NCBI RefSeq assembly: GCF_013185185.1
Contig: NZ_JAAZWE010000004.1
Location: 610,279-674,278, forward strand
Direction of reading: 5' to 3'
Origin: Saccharibacillus endophyticus
GTDB taxonomy: Bacteria; Bacillota; Bacilli; Paenibacillales; Paenibacillaceae
Length of the DNA stretch: 64,000 nt
This document shows, one piece after another, positions 51,904 through 60,333 of the stretch; the first letter of the stretch is position 1, and each line of letters begins with the position of its first letter. The position numbers and the translations under genes were made by a program. The notes below the pieces were generated by a model. The model searched no databases. It was not told where the DNA came from and saw only the letters and a program-made list of their open reading frames with translations.

Positions 51904-52314
51904 TTATTTCAGCTTGGCGTTGAGTTCGTCGGCTTGTTTTCGGCTGTCGATTCGAGCGTAGACGTAAAAGCCTAGCGTGTGCAGAACGAGCGAGAGGATC
52001 ACCATTGCCCACAGCCAAGGGAGTAGCAGGTCATACAATTCTTTTGAAAAAAGAAGTACGCCCAGCATCGCTCCCCCGATCGACAGCACCGACGAGATCG
52101 CGATGTTCCACAGCGGCTTGAGCGTCAGATGGTTCCAGAGCGCATCGTACATCACCCCGAACAGCGCGGCGCAGATGGCGGCGATGCCGACGACGTTCCA
52201 GAAATAGCCGATACCGACCGTTTCTCCCCGATAGAAAAACGTGAGCAGCAGCACGATCCAAAGCAGCGACATCGTGAAGACTTGGAAAAACGATTTGCGA
52301 AGTTGAACGATCAT
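51904..52314 (-). CDS. DUF3021-type membrane protein
   Basis: 136 residues with four hydrophobic helices (SLLWIVLLLTFFYRG; VVGIAAICAALFGVMYDAL; IAISSVLSIGGAMLGVLLF; LLLPWLWAMVILSLVLHTLG). DUF3021 proteins are the standard partner of small LytTR regulators and are thought to restrain them. ATG 52314 overlaps the stop of the LytTR gene by the ATGA arrangement. Confidence 0.82.
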   Translation of the reverse strand: MIVQLRKSFFQVFTMSLLWIVLLLTFFYRGETVGIGYFWNVVGIAAICAALFGVMYDALWNHLTLKPLWNIAISSVLSIGGAMLGVLLFSKELYDLLLPWLWAMVILSLVLHTLGFYVYARIDSRKQADELNAKLK

Positions 52315-52757
52315 GTGAGATTCCTCCTGAATTGTTGGATGTAAAAGCGGCTGACGGTGTGACGGGAGCCGTCGGTAAGCACAACTTCGATACGGGCATG
52401 GGCGGCGGACGAAAATGCATGGATATGCGCGGCGCCGATGATGGTGCCGTTGTTGATGCGCAGAAAGCGCGGCGGAGCGAAGTTTTCTTCGGCCGCTTTG
52501 AGACGCTTGTTCAGCAGGTAGCGTTCTCCGGTGATGAGCGTGACGCCGCACATGCGGTCTTCGGAGACGATCGAAGCGATCTGCGTTGGTGGAACCTGGA
52601 TGATGCGGTCGTTGGCGGCGTTGATGAGTCCGACTTTTTCTTCCGCTTGTTGGAGGGCTTGACGGATCGGCGTCCATTGTTTGCGCTCTTCGGGATGGGT
52701 GACGACTTTGGCCGTGCCGGGTGTGAGCGCGTCGTCGGCTTCGAATATAAGTTTCAT
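52311..52757 (-). CDS. LytTR DNA-binding domain regulator
   Basis: 148 residues. An N-terminal helical part is followed by a LytTR domain (IIQVPPTQIASIVSEDRMCG; GERYLLNKRLKAAEEN; FLRINNGTIIGAAHIHAFSS). These regulators lack a receiver domain and are controlled by the coupled DUF3021 membrane protein downstream. GGAG precedes ATG 52757. Confidence 0.88.
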   Translation of the reverse strand: MKLIFEADDALTPGTAKVVTHPEERKQWTPIRQALQQAEEKVGLINAANDRIIQVPPTQIASIVSEDRMCGVTLITGERYLLNKRLKAAEENFAPPRFLRINNGTIIGAAHIHAFSSAAHARIEVVLTDGSRHTVSRFYIQQFRRNLT

Positions 52758-52899
52758 GCCGGGGCTCCTTTCTGGTTTATGGGTTAATGGTAACGCGGGA
52801 AAAGGGAGATGGGGAGTTTTTTGCGGTTTGTTGCAGGAAAGGGGAAGTCTGTTGCAGGGGAGAGTGAGAAAATCCTATTCGTTTGTGAAGCATGGCGCT

Positions 52900-53019
52900 G
52901 CGGGGGACATTCGTTTCGGTCGCGTGTTGCATTTGGGAAGCTGGATTGGATTTTATGAAGGAAGCTTCCCGAATGCAAAGGCGAACGCTAACGCTCCTAC
53001 ACTGAATGTCCCCCTCCGC
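52900..53019 (+). repeat. Dispersed nested-stem element, copy E4
   Basis: 120 bp, the most compact copy. Outer arms GGGGGACATTC (52902-52912 region) and GAATGTCCCCC; core arms TTGCATTTGGGAAGC (52927-52941) and GCTTCCCGAATGCAA (52964-52978) pair over 15 bp with one G-T pair. Shares TTCGTTTCGGTCGCGTGTTG with E3 and CAAAGGCGAACGCTAACGCT plus CTCCTACACTGAAT after the core. It occupies most of the 52758-53129 gap; CCTATTCGTT lies before it at 52874. Confidence 0.8.
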
Positions 53020-53129
53020 TATTAGCTTCGGTAAACAAAGGATATTCCCAAAAAATTATATGGATTAAGAACGGTTACTTTTCGTGAAGGCATAATTCGA
53101 AGATTAGAACAAAGGATTGTATTCAGAAA

Positions 53130-53588
53130 TCAGAAAGAACGCTCTCTGCGCTGCCAAGTCATGACGTATTCAAGTTCACCTGTCGGTTCGTCGATTTGTT
53201 CGGATTGGATCGAGAAGCCTCGTTTTCGGTAAAAGGCTACCGCGTTTTCGTTGCGGGCGAATACGTTCAGGGTGACAGCGTCGCGGGTGCTTTTGGCATA
53301 GTTGAGCAGAAGTTTGCCGTAACCGCTGCCCTGTCGGGAAGGGTCGATAAATAGGGCGGCGAGGTAGTTGTCGACCATGGCGATGAAGCCGATGACGGAG
53401 TCGTTATGTACGCAGATATGAACTTCGGAAGACGGCAAGTATTGCGATTCCATCGCTTGTTTGTTGGCGGTCCAGTAGGCTGAGTCGATGAAGGAATGGG
53501 CCGATAGCGATGCTTCAAGCCAGAGTTGGGCCAAATGCGGGAAATGGTCGGCGGTCGCCGGGACAATACACTTGTAGGTATTACTCAT
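53130..53588 (-). CDS. GNAT family N-acetyltransferase
   Basis: 152 residues. Acetyl-CoA loop in LFIDPSRQGSGYGKLLLNYA, followed by LNVFARNENAVAFYRKRGFS, both standard GNAT motifs, similar to YjaB/RimI-like enzymes. Substrate unknown. ATG 53588 has AAGGAGG 11 nt upstream; the longer frame to 53627 has no site. Confidence 0.88.
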   Translation of the reverse strand: MSNTYKCIVPATADHFPHLAQLWLEASLSAHSFIDSAYWTANKQAMESQYLPSSEVHICVHNDSVIGFIAMVDNYLAALFIDPSRQGSGYGKLLLNYAKSTRDAVTLNVFARNENAVAFYRKRGFSIQSEQIDEPTGELEYVMTWQRRERSF

Positions 53589-53720
53589 TGATACTATAAC
53601 CTCCTTCATGGTTTGAATTTGTATCAAATAACTTTATTAAAAACAAGAACATTTGTTCTTTATTTTTATTCAATTTACTGCTATCTTGGTATTACATTTC
53701 TATAAAGGAGAAGATAAAGT

Positions 53721-56700
53721 GTGCCTAAATACGACTTCAGTACCCTTTTAGAACCTCTGGAGTTTGAGAGGCTTGTTTGTGACGTCATACAGATCCGAGA
53801 AGGAGTTTTCATACAAACTTTTAAACCAGGACCGGATGGTGGGATCGACGGTTTATATCGTTCTAAAGATCAAAAAATAATTATTCAAGCCAAAAGATTT
53901 AACAACTTTAATTCCCTTATGAAAGAATTGAGAGCCTCTGAAATAGAGAAAATAAGAAAACAAAATCCGAGTCGCTACATTTTAGGAGCATCTTTAGATT
54001 TTAGTCCTCCGCAAAAAGAAAAAATTTTAGAGTTATTTGATGGATTGATTCATAACGATGCAGATATCTTAAGCCAAACGGACATCAATCGTTTGTTAGA
54101 AGATCCAAAATATCATTTTGTTGAAGCCGCCCACCCTAAGCTTTGGTTGCCAAGTCTTCCTATTCTTAAAAAATTTCTATCCGAATCCACTAATCAGTCT
54201 TTATACAATGAGTCTGCTCAAGAGCTTCAAGAAGCTTTACGGGTAGCCCAACGATTTGTTCCTACTCGTCTTTATCAGAAAGCGTTGCGAAACTGGTCTC
54301 AAAATAATGTCGTCATTATCACAGGAGAACCTGGAGTCGGTAAAACTACAATGGCTTATTTATTAGCTATATCTCATTTACAGCCGAATGATCTGGATGG
54401 ATTCGTATGGGCAAATTCAATCAAAGACATTTACCATATGCTCGATCTAGAAGATTACAAGAAACAGGTTTTTATCTTAGATGATTTCTGGGGAAGCATA
54501 TTCCATAATGATAACACTCGTAGAAATGATGAAATTCAGCTTAACAAGCTTATTCAACGTATAATTCATTCGAACGGAAAAAAGCGCCTTATATTAACTA
54601 CACGAGAATATATTCTACAACAAGGTTTACAAAAACAACCTAATTTGAAGGAGACTTTAGATCGGCATGCTGTGATTTGTACGATAGAACAGTATAGCGA
54701 AGCTGAAAAAGCTCAAATTCTATTCCAACACTTATATCATTCAAACCTGCCTTACGAGTATGTAGCGCGATTATTTCGAGACTATGATCAAATCATTCGG
54801 CATGATAACTATAGCCCTCGCGTGCTAGCACTCTACTTAGAAAAGCAACCGGATCATACGATCGCTATAGAAGATTACTGCTTAGAATTATACGAATATT
54901 TCGATCAGCCAGGAGCTCTGTGGGAAAGCATTTTTTTAGAACTTTCTCAAGAAGCTCAAATTATAGCATTACTTATTTTGATTTCTTCAACACCCATGCG
55001 CTTGAAAGATTTACAAGCATGTTATGAAAAATATATTGAGGTTCATGCGAACCCTATTCGTACAAAGAATTTATTACTCATTGTTTCTGAGTTAGAAAAG
55101 ACAATGATTAAATCTTTTTACAATGATGAGTACGACGAAATTTGGTTAAATTTCATTTCGCCCTCTGTCCAAGACTTTCTATACTCTCACATCAATAACA
55201 ATAAAGAGCAAGTTATCCCGACTCTAGTACAGTATTGTTGTTTCTTTAACCAGCTTCAATTTTTATTCGAACATTTTAACTCACCTTTAAATACCCGAGT
55301 TGCTCTGCTTTTAGAAAATGAATGGATCATGCATTATGAAGATTATGATTACTCTTTTGTTGACTCTTATGAGGGGAATTGGCGATGGGGTGTGGACTAC
55401 CTAGATGATATGCCTAGAGGGGAGGAGCAACTTCACAAATTTCATCACATGTTGAAACGTTGTGATCCTAAAGTTCATACTCGGCTTTTCGAATTTTTGG
55501 AAATCAAAATTAAAGAGTATTGCATGACTATGGGACATGGAAATATGGAAGCCCAGTATTTTGATCTTCAAAACTTACCATATATCATTGTCCAATGTAC
55601 CGAAAAAGGAATGAGTTTTGATGGAAAAGAAACTATCGAAAAATTCTACCAAGAAGCATTCAGTGTAAATCATTATCGATCAATGGATAACTTTATAAAA
55701 GTATTTAAAGAAGAATATGAAACTCATCATACTACTCACTTTCCTTCGCTAAAAAAACGTATTAAAACTATTTTGCTTAGGGAATTAGAATGGCTAGATG
55801 ACTTAGATATGGACCTTGAACTGGACTTCTTGATAGATACTGCCCCTGATACACTCAAAGAATTCGGTTTTAGATACACTCATAAATTCGGTGAAAAAAT
55901 TGCTAACATTACAGGAAGAATGCCTTCAGTAGATACGAACTATCCTAGAATGCAATCTGACGAAGATACCTATATCGATCCAGAAGAGCGACTTTTAGAA
56001 ACAATAGCAGCAGAAACAAAGCTATGGATTTTAGGGCCTACCGAAGAATATTGGGATGAAAAGCAGACGTTAAACATGATAAAATCTAGTACTATTAAAA
56101 CTCCGCTAAAGGTAGAGTTAAAGAAAGTTTTTCAGAATGACTATACCCATTATATCCATAGATATTTACGAACTAAGGAATCTATTAATTTATTCCTGAG
56201 TACAGCACATGCGTTAGAACTAGAATCACTTCCGGAAAAAGAGATGATTCTATGTGTATCTATGCTTCACAGCTTATTTGAAAAACATTCAGATCAAGAG
56301 TTTTTCAAGATCATTGGCTTCTGTGCAGAAACGCTTATACTTTTTCTTCATACGAACGAACCCGTGTTACGCAGAGCTGATTTTTTTGATAGTGTTCCTT
56401 ACACACGTTACTTAAAAGAAGATCCTATTGTTAGAGAAATCGTATTTAATAATCTGCTTTTGCAAGACTCACAATGGGTTCGCTTTATGCATTTCCCCAT
56501 TTTCGCATTCTGTTATGTAGCGGCTTTAAACATGCATATTTTTTTAAAAGAAGATTCTTATGATCCTAATATTGAGCTATGGAAAAGCATATTTGATGTT
56601 AAAGCAAACCTCTTGCAAAAAACATCCAAAAATAGAGAACAAATTTCTAAAACGATGTACTACCCCGAGTTTGAAAACTACCGTTTACTAAATTCTGATT

Positions 56701-57179
56701 GGCAACAAACATTATATAGAATGCATGAAGAACTTATTCCGCATCATTTTAATCAGTTTCACATTCAACCAAGAATTCAAAATTATCTAAAGCAAATCGG
56801 TTATGACAGTGAAGAAACACAAGTAAAAAACTATCTTGCCCTGTGCAAGTATGAGTTTTACTATACGGATGCCGGAATTCCTGATTCTATAACTTCCATG
56901 CCTACTGATGAAACTTATATGTTTGAGTATTTGAATATCATATCCGAACACGATACACCTTACCCGGAGGAATTGGACCAGGGATTATTCAAAGAACTGC
57001 AGAAGAATGATAATATTTGTGTCTCTTATGGAACGGGATGGAGAGTTTTGGTTTATGAAATTGAAGATTTAAAGTTGTTGAAACGAATTGGTGCTTATAA
57101 ATCCACGCTGAAAATCATCAGAGGCTTGAAAGACACGAATATAAGATTTATGAATGGAGATTACTCGTGTCTGTTATAA
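53721..57179 (+). CDS. Mrr-like nuclease fused to a STAND-type NTPase, candidate anti-phage protein
   Basis: 1152 residues. N-terminal Mrr-type PD-(D/E)xK nuclease: GPDGGIDGLY (residues 37-46) and IIIQAKRF (53-60) give the Asp and Q-x-K residues. Then a P-loop NTPase resembling nSTAND3: Walker A TGEPGVGKTT (201-210), Walker B VFILDDFWG (250-258), sensor RLILTTRE (about 289). The last 800 residues are helical with no family I recognise and would be the sensor part. Much more AT-rich than its surroundings, single gene with its own terminator. GTG 53721 has AAAGGAG 10 nt upstream. Confidence 0.82.
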   Translation: MPKYDFSTLLEPLEFERLVCDVIQIREGVFIQTFKPGPDGGIDGLYRSKDQKIIIQAKRFNNFNSLMKELRASEIEKIRKQNPSRYILGASLDFSPPQKEKILELFDGLIHNDADILSQTDINRLLEDPKYHFVEAAHPKLWLPSLPILKKFLSESTNQSLYNESAQELQEALRVAQRFVPTRLYQKALRNWSQNNVVIITGEPGVGKTTMAYLLAISHLQPNDLDGFVWANSIKDIYHMLDLEDYKKQVFILDDFWGSIFHNDNTRRNDEIQLNKLIQRIIHSNGKKRLILTTREYILQQGLQKQPNLKETLDRHAVICTIEQYSEAEKAQILFQHLYHSNLPYEYVARLFRDYDQIIRHDNYSPRVLALYLEKQPDHTIAIEDYCLELYEYFDQPGALWESIFLELSQEAQIIALLILISSTPMRLKDLQACYEKYIEVHANPIRTKNLLLIVSELEKTMIKSFYNDEYDEIWLNFISPSVQDFLYSHINNNKEQVIPTLVQYCCFFNQLQFLFEHFNSPLNTRVALLLENEWIMHYEDYDYSFVDSYEGNWRWGVDYLDDMPRGEEQLHKFHHMLKRCDPKVHTRLFEFLEIKIKEYCMTMGHGNMEAQYFDLQNLPYIIVQCTEKGMSFDGKETIEKFYQEAFSVNHYRSMDNFIKVFKEEYETHHTTHFPSLKKRIKTILLRELEWLDDLDMDLELDFLIDTAPDTLKEFGFRYTHKFGEKIANITGRMPSVDTNYPRMQSDEDTYIDPEERLLETIAAETKLWILGPTEEYWDEKQTLNMIKSSTIKTPLKVELKKVFQNDYTHYIHRYLRTKESINLFLSTAHALELESLPEKEMILCVSMLHSLFEKHSDQEFFKIIGFCAETLILFLHTNEPVLRRADFFDSVPYTRYLKEDPIVREIVFNNLLLQDSQWVRFMHFPIFAFCYVAALNMHIFLKEDSYDPNIELWKSIFDVKANLLQKTSKNREQISKTMYYPEFENYRLLNSDWQQTLYRMHEELIPHHFNQFHIQPRIQNYLKQIGYDSEETQVKNYLALCKYEFYYTDAGIPDSITSMPTDETYMFEYLNIISEHDTPYPEELDQGLFKELQKNDNICVSYGTGWRVLVYEIEDLKLLKRIGAYKSTLKIIRGLKDTNIRFMNGDYSCLL

Positions 57180-57200
57180 ATTTTTCAGACAATTATAGAG

Positions 57201-57233
57201 AAAAACGAGTATGTTTTGAGCATACTCGTTTTT
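57201..57233. terminator. Terminator after the nuclease-NTPase gene
   Basis: AAAAACGAGTATG (57201-57213) and CATACTCGTTTTT (57221-57233) form a perfect 13-bp stem with a 7-base loop, usable from both directions. Confidence 0.93.
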
Positions 57234-57278
57234 GGCATTAGCGGGATATTAATTAGAATGTAAAATTTCTGAAGCATC

Positions 57279-58181
57279 TCAAGACTTCAAATCCTCGATC
57301 GAATTTACGTCTTCCATATAAGTCGGCACGGCCAATCCGGATTTGACGTCGACCATGTTCGCGCCAAGGTCGTCGAGCTTGTCTTTATACTTTTCCCAAT
57401 AATCTTCATGCGTGATCGGCAGCCAGGCGGCTACGATGGCGTCCACGCTGCCGTCGGCGACGCCGATCCACATCGGGCCGATCTCGACCTGCATCATTTT
57501 GGCGTTGTAGCCCAGCTTTTCGTTCAGTACGTGGGCGACGACGTTGGTGCTGGCGATCTCGGAATCCCAGGCCACGAACGCGAGCGTGAAATCGTCGCCT
57601 TGTACCGGTTCCAAACCTTCGGTCCATGCTTTTACTTCGGCTTCGTGTCCATCTACCCATTCGGCTGCGGCCTGCTCCGGCGTTTTTCCGTCCTGGATCG
57701 CGATCATGACTTCGCCCATATCGTCCGCGGTCCAGTTGAAGCGGTCCAGAAACTCATAAGCCGTCGGGTGATCCGCTTCCAGCCCCAGACGCGCGATCGT
57801 ATGAATCTCCTCCGGCTCGCCGTAGGTCTTTTTCGGATCTTCCAGATATTTGAGATCGTACGTGTTGAACATCCAGTGGGGCGTCCAAGCGGTAATGACG
57901 ATCGGTTCTTCTTTTTTGTAGGCTTTGTCGAGCGCGGCGGTCATGGCGGCGGACGAACTTTCCGACAGCGTCCAGTCCGACAGCTCGTAATCTTCCATCG
58001 CTTGCGCGGTCAAACGCATCAAGCCTGCTCCCGGTTCGGTACCGGTAATCGTATAGTTCAATCGATCTCCCGCCGTTTGGCTCTCCGCGCTCGTGGTCGG
58101 GTTCGAGGACGAACATGCGCCCAACGCTAATACGGCAGCCAGACTGCCCAGAGTCATCCATTTTTTTGTTTTGTTCATCAT
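57279..58181 (-). CDS. Glycine betaine/proline-type ABC substrate-binding lipoprotein
   Basis: 300 residues. Lipobox LAAVLALGACSSSN. OpuAC/ProX fold with TAWTPHWMFNTYDLKYLEDP and the aromatic-box tryptophans in WTPHW and AAWLPITHEDYWEKY that cage quaternary ammonium groups. It binds glycine betaine or choline outside the cell for osmoprotection. No ATPase or permease gene lies next to it, so it must work with a transporter encoded elsewhere. AAGGGG precedes ATG 58181. Confidence 0.88.
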   Translation of the reverse strand: MMNKTKKWMTLGSLAAVLALGACSSSNPTTSAESQTAGDRLNYTITGTEPGAGLMRLTAQAMEDYELSDWTLSESSSAAMTAALDKAYKKEEPIVITAWTPHWMFNTYDLKYLEDPKKTYGEPEEIHTIARLGLEADHPTAYEFLDRFNWTADDMGEVMIAIQDGKTPEQAAAEWVDGHEAEVKAWTEGLEPVQGDDFTLAFVAWDSEIASTNVVAHVLNEKLGYNAKMMQVEIGPMWIGVADGSVDAIVAAWLPITHEDYWEKYKDKLDDLGANMVDVKSGLAVPTYMEDVNSIEDLKS

Positions 58182-58647
58182 TTGCAATCCCCTTCGTAAC
58201 AATCGTTTTTGCGCCGGCTGGTGCTTGTCGATTCCGCGGAATGTTGGACGACATTTGACGAATGATTTTCTTGCATCCATCAAGTTAACAACGGTATTTA
58301 GGTTAACAAACCTTCGCGAAGATCACAAACTGACATGGCGATTTTGACCGTTTTCTGAAAATAGATGAGAAAAAAGGAACTTTCTTATACTTATATATGC
58401 TCGCATATACTCTTTTTTTCTTAAGAATGATTAAAAAGAGAAAAAAATCGATTTTTTTTGATTTCATTTTGATTTCAGCATGTTTTTAGAACTGATTTTT
58501 CGAAAAAAAGTAGTTTTTTCATTGCGCGTTTCTTCCCTTTTTCTGAAAGTTTCCCATGCAAAAACCCTGATTTCCGAATGGAAATCAGGGCGCAATCCCA
58601 ATAAAACAACTAACGGTCAGACGAATGTTACGCTTCAAAATACGCGT
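58182..58647. promoter_or_regulatory. Promoter region of the betaine-binding gene, with palindrome
   Basis: This AT-rich, gene-free stretch contains TATATGC-TC-GCATATA (58394-58409), perfect 7-bp arms about 215 bases upstream of the gene, a possible operator. At 58560-58590 there is a terminator for the MscS gene: CCCTGATTTCC/GGAAATCAGGG with loop GAAT and five T on the minus strand. Confidence 0.6.
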
Positions 58648-59925
58648 TTATCCGATCTCCGCTTCAATGCTATTTGATCGGCTGCCGCTTCGCTTATCCT
58701 GCATACCCACGATATCGTGTCCGGTAGGATTTTGGAAAACGCGCAAGCCGAACATAGGCGCTACGGCGAAAATATGATCGAAAATATCCGCCTGCACGGT
58801 CTCGTATACCGCCCAAGCCGTATCGCCGCTAAACGCGTAAATCTCCAGCGGAAGTCCGTTGTCTCCCGGCGCCAGCTGTCGTACCATTAGCGTCATATTC
58901 TGGTTGATCCCCGGATGATGGCGCAGATACTGCGTGACGTACTCGCGAAACACGCCGACGTTCGTCAGCTGCCGCCCGTTCACCGGACTCTCTCTCCGGT
59001 TGATCCCGTGCTCCCGGTTATACTCTTCGATTTCGTTCGTTCTGCTTGCCAGATAATCGGACAAATAATGGATCTTTCTGAACTCGGCGATCATGTCTTC
59101 CGTACAAAATCCGATGCTGCTCGTATCGATCTGAATGCTTCTTTTGATCCGTCTGCCGCCGGACATTTGCATGCTGCGCCAGTTGCGGAACGAATCCGAA
59201 ATGAGGGCGTAGCTCGGAATCATCGTAATCGTTTTGTCGAAATTCATGACTTTGACCGTGTTCAGCGTAATATCGATCACGTCGCCGTCCGCATTGTAGT
59301 TCGGCATCTCGATCCAGTCGCCTACCCGCACCATGTCGTTGGACGAGAGCTGCACGCCGGCGACCAGCCCCAAAATGGAGTCTTTGAACACCAGCATCAG
59401 AACCGCCGACAGCGCGCCGAGGCCGCTCAGGATAATCAGAGGATTTTGTCCGATCAAGCCGGCTACGCACAAAATTCCGCCGATGATGAACAGCACGATC
59501 TTCATAACCTGAATATAACCCTTGATCGGGCGGATCTTGGAGACCTCGAACGAACGGTAGATTTCGTCGAACGCGTTAAGCAGCGCATTGACCGCCATGA
59601 TCGTCACCACGATCATGTAGACCGCGGCCAACCGTTCGATCAAGATCTGATACGTCGGGAACGACCAGGCGGAAAAGTAAATAATGATCGCCGGAACGAG
59701 ATGCGACAGCTTGTGCAGCACGTTTTTCTCCAGCACGATCGCGCCCCACTTATGACGGTCTTTGCGGACGATTTTGGCGATCACGTTCAGCACGATTTTT
59801 TTGGTGATCAGGTTGGCAATGACGGAGACCGCGGCGATGAACAGCACCATGATGATATTGGACAGGTAAGTAACCATCGTGTCGCTCATGCCGTAGCCTT
59901 GAAGGTGATTTCTGATAAAGTCCAT
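58648..59925 (-). CDS. MscS family mechanosensitive channel (YbdG-like)
   Basis: 425 residues. About five hydrophobic helices, then the pore helix and beta domain of MscS: GLGALSAVLMLVFKDSILGL, VAGVQLSSNDMVRVGDWIEM, then DGDVIDITLNTVKVMNFDKT. The length and inserted loop after the beta domain match YbdG/MscM types. It releases solutes on osmotic downshock. Lies beside a glycine-betaine binding protein gene, a sensible functional pairing. GGAGG precedes ATG 59925. Confidence 0.92.
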   Translation of the reverse strand: MDFIRNHLQGYGMSDTMVTYLSNIIMVLFIAAVSVIANLITKKIVLNVIAKIVRKDRHKWGAIVLEKNVLHKLSHLVPAIIIYFSAWSFPTYQILIERLAAVYMIVVTIMAVNALLNAFDEIYRSFEVSKIRPIKGYIQVMKIVLFIIGGILCVAGLIGQNPLIILSGLGALSAVLMLVFKDSILGLVAGVQLSSNDMVRVGDWIEMPNYNADGDVIDITLNTVKVMNFDKTITMIPSYALISDSFRNWRSMQMSGGRRIKRSIQIDTSSIGFCTEDMIAEFRKIHYLSDYLASRTNEIEEYNREHGINRRESPVNGRQLTNVGVFREYVTQYLRHHPGINQNMTLMVRQLAPGDNGLPLEIYAFSGDTAWAVYETVQADIFDHIFAVAPMFGLRVFQNPTGHDIVGMQDKRSGSRSNSIEAEIG

Positions 59926-60024
59926 GATGTCCTCCTAAAGCAATTTGCGTTAGCCTATCATTATACGGAAGAATCGGCGGGGAGGCAAAATCGCACGAAG
60001 TTTTATGGAGGATGGGAATAGAAA

Positions 60025-60256
60025 AAGACACCCTTGAGGGTGTCTTAGGCTGTCGAGAAAGGGGCTTCGACGCGGGAAGCGAGAAGACTCCGAGAGAAAT
60101 CCGTTCAATTCGCTGTCTCACTTGGAAAACCGGATTGAAATTTACGATGTAGTTTTCCAAGTTCAAAGGCGTCTTTCACTGAATTTCTCTCTCCGTCTTC
60201 TCACTTCCAGCTACGTTAGACTTTCTCGACATGTTGAGACACCCATGAAGGTGTCT
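60025..60256 (+). repeat. Dispersed nested-stem element, copy E5, between two similar hairpins
   Basis: The element itself is 60075-60208. Outer arms start GGAAGCGAGAAGACTCCGAG; core arms ACTTGGAAAAC (60120-60130) and GTTTTCCAAGT (60152-60162); loop CGGATTGAAATTTACGATGTA quoted here only as GGATTGAAATTTACGATG; CAAAGGC and CACTGAAT are kept. Further out, TGTCGAGAAAG (60051-60061) pairs with CTTTCTCGACA (60221-60231). Beyond these lie two near-copies of one small hairpin, AGACACCC-TTGA-GGGTGTCT (60025-60046) and AGACACC-CATGAA-GGTGTCT (60237-60256), as though a terminator had been duplicated by insertion. Confidence 0.78.
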
Positions 60257-60283
60257 TTTGGCTTTAGGGAAAGTGATTAGCCT

Positions 60284-60316
60284 CTGCTTCCGACGTGTCT
60301 TTCTTCGAAAGCCTGC
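60284..60316. repeat. Solitary accessory hairpin of the dispersed element family
   Basis: CTGCTTCCGACGTGTCTTTC-TTCGAAAGCCTG resembles the small hairpins inserted in copies E1 and E2 (GCTTCCGAAGTGCATTTCTT...). Here it stands alone between E5 and the end of the MetE-like gene. It may be an independent mobile module or serve as a weak terminator. Confidence 0.5.
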
Positions 60317-60333
60317 CGCTCGCAGATCGGACC

